A stretch of 64,000 nt of DNA from Hoeflea_A sp965228435 (GTDB lineage: Bacteria; Pseudomonadota; Alphaproteobacteria; Rhizobiales; Rhizobiaceae): positions 1,612,001 to 1,676,000 of the forward strand of contig OZ245818.1 of the NCBI GenBank assembly GCA_965228435.1, written 5' to 3'. Positions 26,883 through 36,218 of this stretch are shown piece after piece; within the stretch, counting starts at the first letter, position 1, and each line of letters starts with the position of its first letter. Below the pieces are notes generated by a model that did not search any database, was not told the origin of the DNA, and saw only the letters and a program-made list of their open reading frames with translations. The position numbers were made by a program, and so were the translations under genes.

Positions 26883-27806
26883 TCAGGACGCGAGTTCAAC
26901 TGCATTTTGCTCGAGGGCACGCTCGGGTTCAGTGATCTCGAAAAGCCAGTTCACGACCTTCTGAAGCTCCGGCTCAAACGATTTCTCCGGGGCCGGCCTG
27001 ATGAAATAGATCCAGTTCCGGTCGATGGCTTTTTCGGACAATATGCGCAGTTGCCCCTTTTCGAGTGAGCGACCAAGCATCGCGCGGCGTGCCAGGGTAA
27101 TGCCCAGTCCTTCCCGCGCTGCATCCATCAGAAAAAGCGCACCTTCGAGATAGATCGATGGCTCCCGAGACTTTTCGGAATTCAACAGGCCATGCTGTTT
27201 CTGCCACAGGTTCCACATGCGGGCATCTTCATCGGCAATGAGAGGGGCGTTGCGCAGCGTCTCCTTGAGATCTCCATCATATCTCTCGATCAGCTTCGGG
27301 GACGCGACCGGGACGGCGGTGCCGGGAAGCAACAGATTTTCGCCTATCTGAAGACGATCCTGCCGCCTGAATCCGATCTCGATGTCTGCGTTGGCGGTCG
27401 GTGTCTTGTCTGTCAGTCCGAGGCTCACGTGCAGCGAAATATGCGGATATTTGGCAACAAACTGATGGAGCCTCGGAAGGATGATTTCCTGCGCCACGAT
27501 CGGAACTGCCGAGATCTCGAAAGACCGTTTCAATCGCAATGGAACGAGATCCAATTCATGTCGGATCGCGCTGAATGACGCATGGACGACCGACGCCAGG
27601 CTTTCGCCGGCCGGCGTGAGCGCAACGGACCGTCCCATGCGAATGACAAGCGGGCTTCCGACCCAGTTTTGCAGCAATTTCAACTGGTGACTGACCGCCG
27701 AATGCGACACGGACAGCCGGTCTGCAGCGGCCGTGATTGAGCCTGTCTCGTAGAGAGCCTCCAATGTGCGAAGGGCGTTGAGAGACGGCAGGCGTCGGTT
27801 TCTCAT
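26883..27806 (-). CDS. LysR-family transcriptional regulator
   Basis: A 307-residue protein with an N-terminal winged helix (LNALRTLEALYETGSITAAA, then LSVSHSAVSHQLKLLQNWVG) and a substrate-binding domain, closest in pattern to GcvA-type members. It is divergent from the nitrilase-superfamily gene. An exact palindrome lies directly ahead of its start (27813-27835). It probably controls the amidase, ABC importer and P450 genes and its own transcription. Confidence 0.9.
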   Translation of the reverse strand: MRNRRLPSLNALRTLEALYETGSITAAADRLSVSHSAVSHQLKLLQNWVGSPLVIRMGRSVALTPAGESLASVVHASFSAIRHELDLVPLRLKRSFEISAVPIVAQEIILPRLHQFVAKYPHISLHVSLGLTDKTPTANADIEIGFRRQDRLQIGENLLLPGTAVPVASPKLIERYDGDLKETLRNAPLIADEDARMWNLWQKQHGLLNSEKSREPSIYLEGALFLMDAAREGLGITLARRAMLGRSLEKGQLRILSEKAIDRNWIYFIRPAPEKSFEPELQKVVNWLFEITEPERALEQNAVELAS

Positions 27807-27812
27807 GATTTT

Positions 27813-27835
27813 TTATGTGAGTTTTTCTCACATAA
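27813..27835. promoter_or_regulatory. Candidate LysR operator
   Basis: Arms ttatgtgag (27813-27821) and ctcacataa (27827-27835) are exact complements around five T residues. The site is seven bases ahead of the lysR start and about 70 bases ahead of the divergent amidase gene. A dyad of this size in a divergent LysR promoter is the usual recognition site. Confidence 0.6.
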
Positions 27836-27903
27836 TGCAAGTTTTTTGAAATGGTGTCTCCAAGTCGGAGAGATAAAAATAGGGCATTCTTGGAGTGTGT
27901 TGC

Positions 27904-28794
27904 ATGAGTTCGAAAACGCTGCGTCTCGCAATGGCGCAAACGACATCTTCAAACCGCCATGAGGACAACATCGAAGATGTGACGCGTATTGCTCAGGCTG
28001 CCGCTTCACAGAATGCCCAGCTGTTGGCGCTTCCCGAGGCCGTCGGTTTGGTCAACCGGGATCGCGACAGCGCTGTGACCATGGTCACCGCCGCGGATTC
28101 GGACCCCTTCCTGAACGTCTGCAAGGAGCTGGCAAAGCAACACAACTTCTGGATCCAAGCCGGCTCAACGCCTGTCACGGGTCACGGGCAACGCTTCCGA
28201 AATCACGCCACGCTGATATCGCCGGACGGCATGATCATTGCCACCTACGACAAGATTCATCTCTTCGATGTTTTTCTCGACGGAAAGCCGCCGACGGGTG
28301 AATCGCAGCGTTATGAACCCGGTGAAGAAGCGGTTCTGGCCGATACCCCTTGGGGACCCATGGCTCTGACGGTATGTTACGATATCCGGTTTCCTCATCT
28401 CTATCGGCAACACGCCCAGGAAGGCGCGGTTTTGGCCTTTGCGCCATCGGCTTTTTCCGTGCCCACGGGCAAAGCCCATTGGGAAGCTTTGCTCAGAGCC
28501 CGCGCAATTGAAAACGGGTTCTGGATTGTTGCAGCGGCTCAGGTCGGCAAGCATCTGGATGGCCGGGATACGTACGGCCACTCGCTCATTGTCAGCCCCT
28601 GGGGCGAGGTCCTGTGTGACCTTGGTGGAGTTGAGCCCGGGATGGTGGTGCTGGACCTTGATATGACGCTTCCGGCCTCGGCCAGACGTCAAATCCCATC
28701 TCTGAAAAACGAACGGAAATTCCGTTTCAAACGAATCCGCCGACAGCAACAGGCAGCGGAAAACCGGCAGGAGGATAGATATGTCTCTGAGTAA
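27904..28794 (+). CDS. Nitrilase-superfamily carbon-nitrogen hydrolase (amidase branch)
   Basis: A 296-residue protein. ATG 27904 has GGAG eight bases upstream. The Glu-Lys-Cys triad is Glu45 (LALPEAVG), Lys117 (YDKIHLFD) and Cys158 (TVCYDIRFP). The DIRFP and KIHLFD contexts resemble the Nit1/Nit2 and omega-amidase branch more than true nitrilases, so amide cleavage is more likely than nitrile cleavage. Its end overlaps the start of the ABC binding-protein gene, which suggests that the imported ligand carries an amide. Confidence 0.88.
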   Translation: MSSKTLRLAMAQTTSSNRHEDNIEDVTRIAQAAASQNAQLLALPEAVGLVNRDRDSAVTMVTAADSDPFLNVCKELAKQHNFWIQAGSTPVTGHGQRFRNHATLISPDGMIIATYDKIHLFDVFLDGKPPTGESQRYEPGEEAVLADTPWGPMALTVCYDIRFPHLYRQHAQEGAVLAFAPSAFSVPTGKAHWEALLRARAIENGFWIVAAAQVGKHLDGRDTYGHSLIVSPWGEVLCDLGGVEPGMVVLDLDMTLPASARRQIPSLKNERKFRFKRIRRQQQAAENRQEDRYVSE

Positions 28795-30352
28795 ACTAAC
28801 CCTTGGTGCATTCGTCGCTCTGGGAGTGATGGTTTTGGCAACCGGCCAGCCATACGCCCAGGACAGCCGACCCGATATCAAAGTGGCAGTCGACAACCTT
28901 TGGCCGACCATGGATCCCGTAATCGGCATCTCCACGACGGGTTCGCGTGTGCACTCCAATATCTTCGACACACTGGTGCGGCGAAACCGCTGGGAAGACC
29001 CGGAAGGAAACACGCTCGTTCCATGGCTGGCGGAAAGCTGGGAACGCAAATCGGACTTGGTTTGGGAATTCAAACTGCGGGACGGCGTGAAATTTCACGA
29101 TGGTCACGTCATGGATGCGGAGGATGTCGCCTTCTCCCTCTCCGCCGAGCGACTTTGGGGGCCAAAACCACTGGCGCGTCGCGGAACCCGTTACGCGCGC
29201 GGCATCAATCGGGTCGAGGCAACAGGGCCGTTGACGGTTGAAATCGAGACAAGCTTTCCCGATCCCAATCTTCCCTACCGCCTTGTGACACCGATCGGCT
29301 TTGTCTTGCCCAAACACTATTACGACGAAGTCGGGACCGACGCATTCGGGCAGGCGCCGATTGGCACCGGTCCCTACAAGATGGTGTCCTTTGACCCGTC
29401 CGTCTCGGTGGTCGCCGAGGCGTTTGATGACTATTGGGCTGGAGACGTGCCCGCCAAAAGCGTGACCTTCCAGATCGTCCCGGAATTCTCGACCAGATAT
29501 GCCGGTCTTGCATCCGGCGAATTCGACGTGATTGTCAGTGTCCCGGCCGATCAGGTTGAGCGCTTGCAGGGTACGGATGGCATCAAGGTCATGTCCAAGA
29601 GCATCGAGAACTACCCGATGTTCGCCTTCAACATGCTGGATACGGAAGAAAATCCCAACAACCCGCTGAAAGATGTGAACTTGCGCAAGGCGATTGTCCA
29701 CGCGGTCGACCGGGAAGCCATCGCCAAGGCGATCTGGGGCGATGCGACCTTCGTTCCCACGCCCTTCAATTTCCCCGAATATGGCAAGTACTTCGACCCG
29801 GACCGCGAGCGGGCGGTCAAGTTTGATCCTGACATGGCCCGCGAATTGCTGGCCAAGAGCGACTACAATGGCGAGGAACTGACCTGGCACATCACCCGCG
29901 GTTTCTACCCCAACTACGAAGTCGCCGCGGAGTTCATGGTTGAGCAATGGGCAGATGTCGGCATCAACGTCAAAATCGAACTGAAGGACAATTTTTCGCT
30001 CGCCTACAAGCGGCCCTTCCACTTCCTGAACATGTCGATGGGAAGCGAGTTCTCGGGCGATCCCTACCGTCCGCTGTGGATGGATTGGGGGCCGTTGTCC
30101 AGCCGCGTGCGCGCAAAGCACAAAACCTGGGCCATGACGCCCGAGTTCGAACGGCTTGGAAACGAGTTCGAGCTGGCTCAGGATTTTGAATCGCGCAAGG
30201 CGGCCTATCTGGCGCTTGTCGATGAGTGGGAAAGGGTCACGCCGGGCATGTATCTGTGGCGCAATGTGGTGAGCTATGCCATCGACGATGATCTCGACTG
30301 GGATCCGGGCAATACCGTCATCACCATCTTCGATAACAAATACCTCAAATAG
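28781..30352 (+). CDS. Dipeptide/oligopeptide-type ABC transporter substrate-binding protein
   Basis: A 523-residue periplasmic protein with AGGAGG ahead of ATG 28781, inside the end of the amidase gene. Residues 1 to about 26 form a signal peptide. The family 5 solute-binding pattern is clear (LVPWLAESWERKSDLVWEF, then LRDGVKFHDG). It delivers a ligand to the permeases encoded downstream. Family 5 proteins bind peptides, but also nickel, glutathione, opines and other amides; the ligand is not evident. Confidence 0.92.
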   Translation: MSLSKLTLGAFVALGVMVLATGQPYAQDSRPDIKVAVDNLWPTMDPVIGISTTGSRVHSNIFDTLVRRNRWEDPEGNTLVPWLAESWERKSDLVWEFKLRDGVKFHDGHVMDAEDVAFSLSAERLWGPKPLARRGTRYARGINRVEATGPLTVEIETSFPDPNLPYRLVTPIGFVLPKHYYDEVGTDAFGQAPIGTGPYKMVSFDPSVSVVAEAFDDYWAGDVPAKSVTFQIVPEFSTRYAGLASGEFDVIVSVPADQVERLQGTDGIKVMSKSIENYPMFAFNMLDTEENPNNPLKDVNLRKAIVHAVDREAIAKAIWGDATFVPTPFNFPEYGKYFDPDRERAVKFDPDMARELLAKSDYNGEELTWHITRGFYPNYEVAAEFMVEQWADVGINVKIELKDNFSLAYKRPFHFLNMSMGSEFSGDPYRPLWMDWGPLSSRVRAKHKTWAMTPEFERLGNEFELAQDFESRKAAYLALVDEWERVTPGMYLWRNVVSYAIDDDLDWDPGNTVITIFDNKYLK

Positions 30353-30370
30353 GCGCCTTGGAACGAGGCA

Positions 30371-31978
30371 GTGCAGACTCCGACACTCGCTGTTGACAAT
30401 CTCACGGTTGCCCTCCCACCGGGGGGCGACCGTGAGGAAGCCGTCAGCGGTGTCTCACTGACCCTGTCGGGCGGCGAAACCCATTGCCTTGTGGGCGAGT
30501 CGGGATCCGGCAAATCGGTTATCGGCCAGGCTATTCTCGGCATGTTGCCAAGTGCCTTGCCGATGCTCAGCGGACAGGTTTCGCTTTTCGGTGAAATCCT
30601 GCCGGCTCAGCGCGATCGACACTATGACACGCTGCGCAGCGTGAAACTGGCCACCATCTTCCAGGATGCAACCGCCAGCCTCAATCCAGTGCGCAAAGTC
30701 GGGTCTCAGCTTGGCGAGATTCTCAGCACCCACGGTGCAAAGAAAGCAGACATCCACGCCCGCGTTCTGAACATGCTGGAAGCCGTGGGCCTTGAAGACC
30801 CTGCCGGCAAGATGAACGCCTATCCGCACCAGTTGTCCGGCGGCCAGGCCCAGCGGGTGGTCATTGCCGGCGCGCTTTTGCTGAAACCCAGCGTGTTGGT
30901 GGCCGATGAACCGACCACCGCTCTCGACGTGACAACACAAGCTGCCGTTCTGGAGCTGCTGGATGACCTGAAGCGAACATTCGATCTCTCCGTTTTGTTC
31001 ATCACCCATGATTTCGGGGTGGTTGCTCAGATTGCCGACAGCGTCACCGTGCTCAAGGACGGCAGGATCGTCGAATCCGGTCGCGCTATCGATGTTCTCA
31101 GTCATCCGCAGCACGAATACACCAAGCGTCTGCTGGCAGCGGCTGAACCAAGCCAGTCCGAAGAAAAACCATCTTCGCAGTCCGACCTTTTGGAGGTCAC
31201 GGATCTGAACCTCGTCTACCGGAGCGGTGGACTTCTGGCCCGAAAAACCAAACAGGCGGTCAAGGATGTCTCCCTTTCGATCGCCAAAGGCCGAACGCTG
31301 GGAATAGTGGGAGAAAGTGGTTCCGGGAAAAGTTCGCTTGCTCGCGCTATACTGCGGCTGGAGCCGATCGAAAGCGGAGCGATTGTCTTCAAGGGCCAGG
31401 ATATTTCCGAGGCTTCGGGAAGCGGGCTCAGGCAACTGAGAAAATCGATCCAGGTTGTTCTGCAGGACCCGTTCAGTGCGTTGAACCCGCGCCAGACGAT
31501 CGGTTCGGCCATTGCCGAAGGCCTGATCATCCACGGCAGCGGTCGAAGGGAAGCCCGCAAGCGCACGGCTGAACTGCTCGAACTCACGGGGCTGACTCAA
31601 CAGGCGGCGGATCGCTATCCGCACGAGTTCTCGGGAGGCCAACGGCAGAGGATCTGCATTGCTCGCGCGCTTGCCCTTGAACCTGAACTGTTGATTGCGG
31701 ACGAGGCCGTGTCCGCCCTGGATGTCTCTATCCAGGCTCAGATCCTCGAGCTCTTCGCGGACCTGCAGCGACGGCTGGACTTTGCCATGATCTTCATTAC
31801 CCACGATCTCCGGGTCGCCCGTGCGATTTGCGATGACGTGATCGTCATGAAAGCGGGTGAAATCGTTGAACAGGGCACAGCCATGCGTGTCCTGGAACAT
31901 CCCGTTCACGACTATACCAAGGCGCTGGTGGAGGCCGCGCCGCACCTGTCACCTGTCGCGGAAGGCGCACCGGCATGA
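30371..31978 (+). CDS. Dipeptide-type ABC transporter ATP-binding protein, two ATPase domains in one chain
   Basis: A 535-residue fusion of two ATPase domains (DppD- and DppF-like). GTG 30371 is used. Each half has a Walker A (GESGSGKS), a signature (LSGGQAQR; FSGGQRQR) and a Walker B. It powers import through the two permeases that follow, the first of which overlaps it by ATGA. Confidence 0.93.
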   Translation: MQTPTLAVDNLTVALPPGGDREEAVSGVSLTLSGGETHCLVGESGSGKSVIGQAILGMLPSALPMLSGQVSLFGEILPAQRDRHYDTLRSVKLATIFQDATASLNPVRKVGSQLGEILSTHGAKKADIHARVLNMLEAVGLEDPAGKMNAYPHQLSGGQAQRVVIAGALLLKPSVLVADEPTTALDVTTQAAVLELLDDLKRTFDLSVLFITHDFGVVAQIADSVTVLKDGRIVESGRAIDVLSHPQHEYTKRLLAAAEPSQSEEKPSSQSDLLEVTDLNLVYRSGGLLARKTKQAVKDVSLSIAKGRTLGIVGESGSGKSSLARAILRLEPIESGAIVFKGQDISEASGSGLRQLRKSIQVVLQDPFSALNPRQTIGSAIAEGLIIHGSGRREARKRTAELLELTGLTQQAADRYPHEFSGGQRQRICIARALALEPELLIADEAVSALDVSIQAQILELFADLQRRLDFAMIFITHDLRVARAICDDVIVMKAGEIVEQGTAMRVLEHPVHDYTKALVEAAPHLSPVAEGAPA

Positions 31979-32883
31979 GCGAGTACATTCTCACCCGGGC
32001 CGTTCGCGCGCTGGTAACCCTTCTGGTCACGGTGACCCTTGTCTTCACGTTCATCCGGTTTTCCGGAGATCCCGCAGCGGCCCTTGCGCCGCCGGATGCG
32101 GAGCCGGAGGTCATCCAGGAGTATCGCGAGCGGCTTGGCCTCGACCGACCGTTCTATGTGCAGTACGCAAGTTATATTCTGGAGCTGCTCCAGGGGCGAT
32201 TCGGACACTCGGTTCACACCGGCAAACCGGTGCAGGAGATTTTTCTGGAACGCCTTCCCCACACGTTGCGTCTGGGGCTGACGGCCTTGATCATTGCCAT
32301 CTGCTTCGGCATCCCCATGGGGGCCTACGCCGCGTTGAACCGCGGCAAAAAGATCGACCGATTTGTCATGGGATTTTCGGTCTTCGCCTTTGCGATGCCG
32401 AACTTTCTGTTTGGTCTTGTTTTGATCCTGGTGGCAGCGACGGTCTTCAATACGTTTCTCGGCGGCGACAATGCCTTTGTGCTGATGCCGGCACTGACAC
32501 TGGGCCTTGCGATCATGGGAAGCTTTGCCCGCTTCTCCAGATCGTCGCTGCTGGAAACCATAAATGCACCCTATGTCAGGGCTGCTGAAGCGCGTGGCAT
32601 CCCCTTGCGAGCGCGGTTGTTGCGTCATGCCGCACCCAATGCGGCGATACCGCTGGTTACGCTCATCGGTCTGTCGCTTGGTTCCCTGATCGCCGGCTCC
32701 GTGGTGACCGAACAGGTTTTCGCGTGGCCTGGTGTGGGTCAGTTGCTGGTGCGATCCGTTGCAACCCGGGACATCGCCATGGTGCAATTCCTTGTTCTGG
32801 CCGTGGCGACGACCATGGTCATGGCAAACCTGATCGTCGACCTTCTTTACCTGGTCATCGATCCAAGAATACGGGCGAAATAG
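31975..32883 (+). CDS. Dipeptide-type ABC transporter permease (DppB-like)
   Basis: A 302-residue inner-membrane protein with the conserved N-terminal element (RAVRALVTLLVTVTLVFTFI) and about six membrane helices. The ATPase-coupling EAA loop is seen in RAAEARGIPLRARLLRHAAP. ATG overlaps the ATPase stop by ATGA. Confidence 0.92.
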   Translation: MSEYILTRAVRALVTLLVTVTLVFTFIRFSGDPAAALAPPDAEPEVIQEYRERLGLDRPFYVQYASYILELLQGRFGHSVHTGKPVQEIFLERLPHTLRLGLTALIIAICFGIPMGAYAALNRGKKIDRFVMGFSVFAFAMPNFLFGLVLILVAATVFNTFLGGDNAFVLMPALTLGLAIMGSFARFSRSSLLETINAPYVRAAEARGIPLRARLLRHAAPNAAIPLVTLIGLSLGSLIAGSVVTEQVFAWPGVGQLLVRSVATRDIAMVQFLVLAVATTMVMANLIVDLLYLVIDPRIRAK

Positions 32884-33731
32884 TGGTTCAGTCATCCGCC
32901 CCATCGGAACGAAATCAGATACCGGTCAGCGTCAAAGTCGCGCTCGGGTTTTTGACCGTGTTCGTGGCCTTTGCCCTGTTCGGGCATGTCCTGACCGAGC
33001 ACGGGTACCGCGACACGTCTCTCTTCGATCGCCTCAAACCGCCAGGAACCGAGGGATATGTGCTGGGAACGGACAGTCGAGGTCGCGACCTGCTGGCACG
33101 ACTTGTCACGGGTGCGCAAATCACCCTCGTGGTGGCCATAGTGGGGACGCTGATCGGTGCGGTGTTCGGCTCCCTGGTGGGGATCCTGGCCGCGGCGCGC
33201 CGGGGCTGGGTAGACAATGTCGTCGTGGCAGCCATCGACGTTCAGGCGTCGCTGCCGATCATCATCGTGGCGCTCTTTGTACTGGCGATGTTCGACAACT
33301 CCTTTGTCCTGTTTCTGATTCTCATCGGCTTCAATGGTTGGGAGATCTACGCCCGGCTGATGAGGGCGGCCACGCTGTCGGCCAAGGAGCACGGCTATGT
33401 CGTGGCAGTCAGAGCGCTGGGCGCGACACCGGTGCGCATCTATCTGCGTCACATCCTGCCGAACATTTTGAATGTGGCCCTGGTTCAATTCACCATCAAT
33501 TTGCCCCTGAGCATTCTGCTGGAAACTGCCCTGTCTTTCCTTGGACTTGGTGTTCAACCGCCGCTGACCAGCCTGGGCCAGATCATGAGCGAGGGGCGCG
33601 ACAGGCTTGTGACCGCCTGGTGGCTTACGCTGTTCCCCGGTGCCATGATTTTTGCCGTGGCGCTTTCGGTATCAATGGTGGGGGATTGGCTTCGCGATCG
33701 CCTGGATCCGACCTTGAGGACGGAACAATAG
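32883..33731 (+). CDS. Dipeptide-type ABC transporter permease (DppC-like)
   Basis: A 282-residue permease. I use GTG 32883, which overlaps the last base of the upstream stop codon. A longer in-frame extension lies inside dppB and lacks family similarity. The DppC features DSRGRDLLARLVTGAQITL and the EAA loop VRALGATPVRIYLRHILPN are present, along with about six helices. Confidence 0.9.
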   Translation: MVQSSAPSERNQIPVSVKVALGFLTVFVAFALFGHVLTEHGYRDTSLFDRLKPPGTEGYVLGTDSRGRDLLARLVTGAQITLVVAIVGTLIGAVFGSLVGILAAARRGWVDNVVVAAIDVQASLPIIIVALFVLAMFDNSFVLFLILIGFNGWEIYARLMRAATLSAKEHGYVVAVRALGATPVRIYLRHILPNILNVALVQFTINLPLSILLETALSFLGLGVQPPLTSLGQIMSEGRDRLVTAWWLTLFPGAMIFAVALSVSMVGDWLRDRLDPTLRTEQ

Positions 33732-33800
33732 GCCGCTCCCGAGACGGACGTAAGGGAGACGTGTAAGATGTGCGAATACCAATGAAAGGATGCCCGATAG

Positions 33801-34982
33801 ATGAGCGATGCGCCGGTGGTCGAATTGAGGGATCCCCGATTCGATGAAAACAAATACGGTTTCATCGAGGAATTGCGGTCGCAGAACTATTACGCCCGCA
33901 CCGGCAATGGCGATGTTCTGTTCCTTAACCAGGACGATGTCATCGAGGTGTTCAAATGTGAGGATTTTCAGTTCGCGTTTGACACTATCGACGAGGAACG
34001 CAGCCCCTATCTCGCCGAAGCGATCAAGCACGAACTGTTGGCCATGCATGGCGACCAGCACGCCCGCCTTGCGCGACTTGTCAAACAAGCTTTGCGAGAC
34101 CGGCTGCTGGAAGACATGCGAACGGATATTACCCGGATCGTCGACGAGTTGATTGCGGCCTTTCCATCGGAAGGAACCTTGGATTTTTGCGCCGCCTTCG
34201 CAGATCCTCTGCCGGCGCATGTGGTGGGGCCGATGTTTGGCGTGCCTTACACAAGCGTCAAGGATTTCAATGACTGGATCCGGATCGGAGGCCGCAAGAT
34301 TGACGCGTTGCAGACGGGCGTGGGGATCGAGGAGGTGGAGAGCGCCAACCGGAAGATGCATGATTATCTGCGCGATCTGCTGGCCGAGCGCAGGCAGGCC
34401 CCGGGTGACGACCTGTTCAGCGAACTGATGCTGGCCGATATCGATGGGGATGTCCTTTCGGAAGATGAACTGGTTTATCTCGCAACCGAACTGGCTTCGG
34501 CCGGCGTCGACACCACGCGGGCGCAACTGCCGCTGATCCTGCACGCCCTTTTGACTCATCCCGATGAGATGCAAAAACTTCGGGCCGATCCCAAGCTTGC
34601 CCTGCGCGCCGTCGACGAAGGGATGAGATTTGCGCCCTTGCCCTGGGCACTACCGCACCGGGCAACCCACGATTTCACTTACAAGACGATCGATTTCCGC
34701 GAAGGTGATCTGGTGTACGCGTTCGTTCCCGCGGCCAATCGCGACCCTGCTGCGATCGATGCTCCACAGACTATCGACATCAGCCGGGCTCGTGCGCGCA
34801 ACTTCTCATTCGGCGCCGGAATGCACGGCTGCCCCGGCGCTCAACTGGCGCGAATGGAAATGTCCATAGCACTCCAGCATCTGGCCACGGCCGATTTTGA
34901 GATGACGTTGGTTGGCGAGCCGGATTGGGTGCCCGGACAGAAGGATCGCGGAATGAAAAGAATGACGATCCGATTGGATTGA
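33801..34982 (+). CDS. Cytochrome P450
   Basis: A 393-residue soluble class I P450. The I-helix oxygen-binding motif is AGVDTT (234-239), the K-helix ExxR is in DEGMRFAP, and the heme-ligand loop FSFGAGMHGCPG places Cys344. No ferredoxin or ferredoxin reductase gene accompanies it, so it must use partners from elsewhere. It follows the ABC importer by 69 bases and may oxidise the imported compound. The substrate is unknown. Confidence 0.92.
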   Translation: MSDAPVVELRDPRFDENKYGFIEELRSQNYYARTGNGDVLFLNQDDVIEVFKCEDFQFAFDTIDEERSPYLAEAIKHELLAMHGDQHARLARLVKQALRDRLLEDMRTDITRIVDELIAAFPSEGTLDFCAAFADPLPAHVVGPMFGVPYTSVKDFNDWIRIGGRKIDALQTGVGIEEVESANRKMHDYLRDLLAERRQAPGDDLFSELMLADIDGDVLSEDELVYLATELASAGVDTTRAQLPLILHALLTHPDEMQKLRADPKLALRAVDEGMRFAPLPWALPHRATHDFTYKTIDFREGDLVYAFVPAANRDPAAIDAPQTIDISRARARNFSFGAGMHGCPGAQLARMEMSIALQHLATADFEMTLVGEPDWVPGQKDRGMKRMTIRLD

Positions 34983-35055
34983 CACTCGGGATGTCCTGAT
35001 CGCTATCGACGCGAACCGACCAAAGAGGAACACTTGGCCATCCTGGAAGGCTCCG

Positions 35056-35487
35056 TCACTTCGACGCAATATCAGTGCAAAGCGGAGCCCATTCGCAGCC
35101 GGAACAGGCCCTGCGGATCGTTCCCGCTTTGAATGCTCCCCAGAGATGAGTGATGCGGCCAGCATCGAGCGTCATTCGCTCGCCCGGTTCAATCGGATGT
35201 GAAAGAAGCTCGCGGATTGCGTCTGCGGCATCGCGGTCCCGCTGAACGACGCTTTCAGCGAAGCAGTGCGGATCATCATCATCAAGCAGCGGCGCGCAGA
35301 TGTCATCGGGACCGTCGACCACGACAATCTCCTCGCCTCCGGCAATGCGCTCCACAATGGCATCAAAATTCGCCGTGAAGGCGTGGCTGTAGCCCTTGCC
35401 GACATAGGTCAGCAGACAAAGCAGGTGGTGCGGGCGCAATCGGATCGTCAAATCGGGGCGAGTCCGGTCATGCGGTGAGCCCGGCAC
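35056..35487 (-). CDS. DUF1284 family protein
   Basis: A short cysteine-containing protein (143 residues from GTG 35487, or 131 from TTG 35451; the latter begins directly at the family's usual TIRLRPHHLLC). No strong ribosome site decides the start. Conserved stretches are RPHHLLCLLTYVGKGYSHAF, VDGPDDICAPL and the C-terminal RACSGCEWAPLC. Members are often near radical-SAM or iron-sulfur functions; the role is unknown. It follows bioY on the same strand by about 35 bases and could be cotranscribed. Confidence 0.75.
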   Translation of the reverse strand: MPGSPHDRTRPDLTIRLRPHHLLCLLTYVGKGYSHAFTANFDAIVERIAGGEEIVVVDGPDDICAPLLDDDDPHCFAESVVQRDRDAADAIRELLSHPIEPGERMTLDAGRITHLWGAFKAGTIRRACSGCEWAPLCTDIASK

Positions 35488-35522
35488 CGTCGGGAGCGCC
35501 GGGCATCGATGTCGATCGGGGT

Positions 35523-36113
35523 TTACACCTGCCGCGCCGCGCCGCGCCGGGCGAGTACGCCCAGAACTGCGGCGGCCAGCGCGGATTTCAGCACACCGCC
35601 GATGATGAAGGGCAGAACGCCATGCACGATGGCCGGCTCGACGCCGATCATGACAGCCAGCCATGCGGCACCCAGAACCAGGCAGGCAATGTTGCCGATC
35701 AGGGCGGCGAGAAAGGCCAGTACAATGTGGTGGCCGTTCCAGCCGCGCTCGGCCAGCCAGCCGACCAGCGCACCGCACAGCGGAAAGGCGAACAGATAGC
35801 CGCCCGTTGGCCCGAGAAAGTGCAGGAAGCCGGACGCGCCGCCGGCAAGCACCGGCATGCCAACCGCGCCTTGCACCAGCCAAGCGGTGATGGTGATGCC
35901 GCCGAGCCGCCAACCATACAGCGCTCCGATCAGCGTAACCGCGAAGGTCTGCATGGTGATCGGGACCGGCACCATCGGCACCTCGATATAGGACGACAGG
36001 GCCAGCAAGGCGGTGCCGAGAAGCACCGCGCCGATCTGCCAGCCAAGTGAGCGGTCGCTGAGACGCAGTGGGCTGAAGCCGGGTTGGATGGCGGGGGCAG
36101 CGGATTGATTCAT
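35523..36113 (-). CDS. bioY: Biotin transporter BioY
   Basis: A 196-residue membrane protein with about six helices and the BioY pattern (VPMVPVPITMQTFAVTLIGA, then GGASGFLHFLGPTGGYLFAF). ATG 36113 has GGAG six bases upstream. BioY is the S component of ECF importers and takes up biotin, alone or with BioMN; no bioMN gene is in the window. A perfect BioR box lies 28 bases ahead of the start, and bioR is the next gene upstream. Confidence 0.93.
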   Translation of the reverse strand: MNQSAAPAIQPGFSPLRLSDRSLGWQIGAVLLGTALLALSSYIEVPMVPVPITMQTFAVTLIGALYGWRLGGITITAWLVQGAVGMPVLAGGASGFLHFLGPTGGYLFAFPLCGALVGWLAERGWNGHHIVLAFLAALIGNIACLVLGAAWLAVMIGVEPAIVHGVLPFIIGGVLKSALAAAVLGVLARRGAARQV

Positions 36114-36140
36114 GGGGCTCTCCAAATTGATTAGGTCAAA

Positions 36141-36150
36141 TTATAGATAA
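36141..36150. promoter_or_regulatory. BioR box upstream of bioY
   Basis: TTATAGATAA matches the published alphaproteobacterial BioR consensus (TTATmkATAA) at every position and lies 28 bases ahead of the bioY start. It predicts repression of bioY by the adjacent BioR. Confidence 0.85.
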
Positions 36151-36202
36151 TTCATATAATCGATCTATTAGAGAGTCCAGCCCACTTCTACCGATGGCGA
36201 AA

Positions 36203-36212
36203 TTAGAGATAA
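36203..36212. promoter_or_regulatory. Secondary BioR-like box between bioR and bioY
   Basis: TTAGAGATAA has one mismatch to the perfect box at 36141, about 60 bases away and just past the end of bioR. It may be a weaker second site. Confidence 0.45.
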
Positions 36213-36218
36213 TTTGTG

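Noticed and set aside
27904..28794. Nitrilase-superfamily protein as an indole-3-acetonitrile nitrilase
   Set aside because: Its KIHLFD and CYDIRFP contexts are those of Nit/omega-amidase enzymes, not of true aromatic nitrilases.
30455..31945. 496-codon minus-strand frame opposite the ABC ATPase
   Set aside because: The plus-strand frame carries two complete sets of ATPase motifs, while the minus-strand product has none.
35488..35913. Apparent N-terminal extension of the DUF1284 frame into bioY
   Set aside because: The extension is the out-of-frame shadow of bioY on the same strand; family similarity starts only at RLRPHHLLC.
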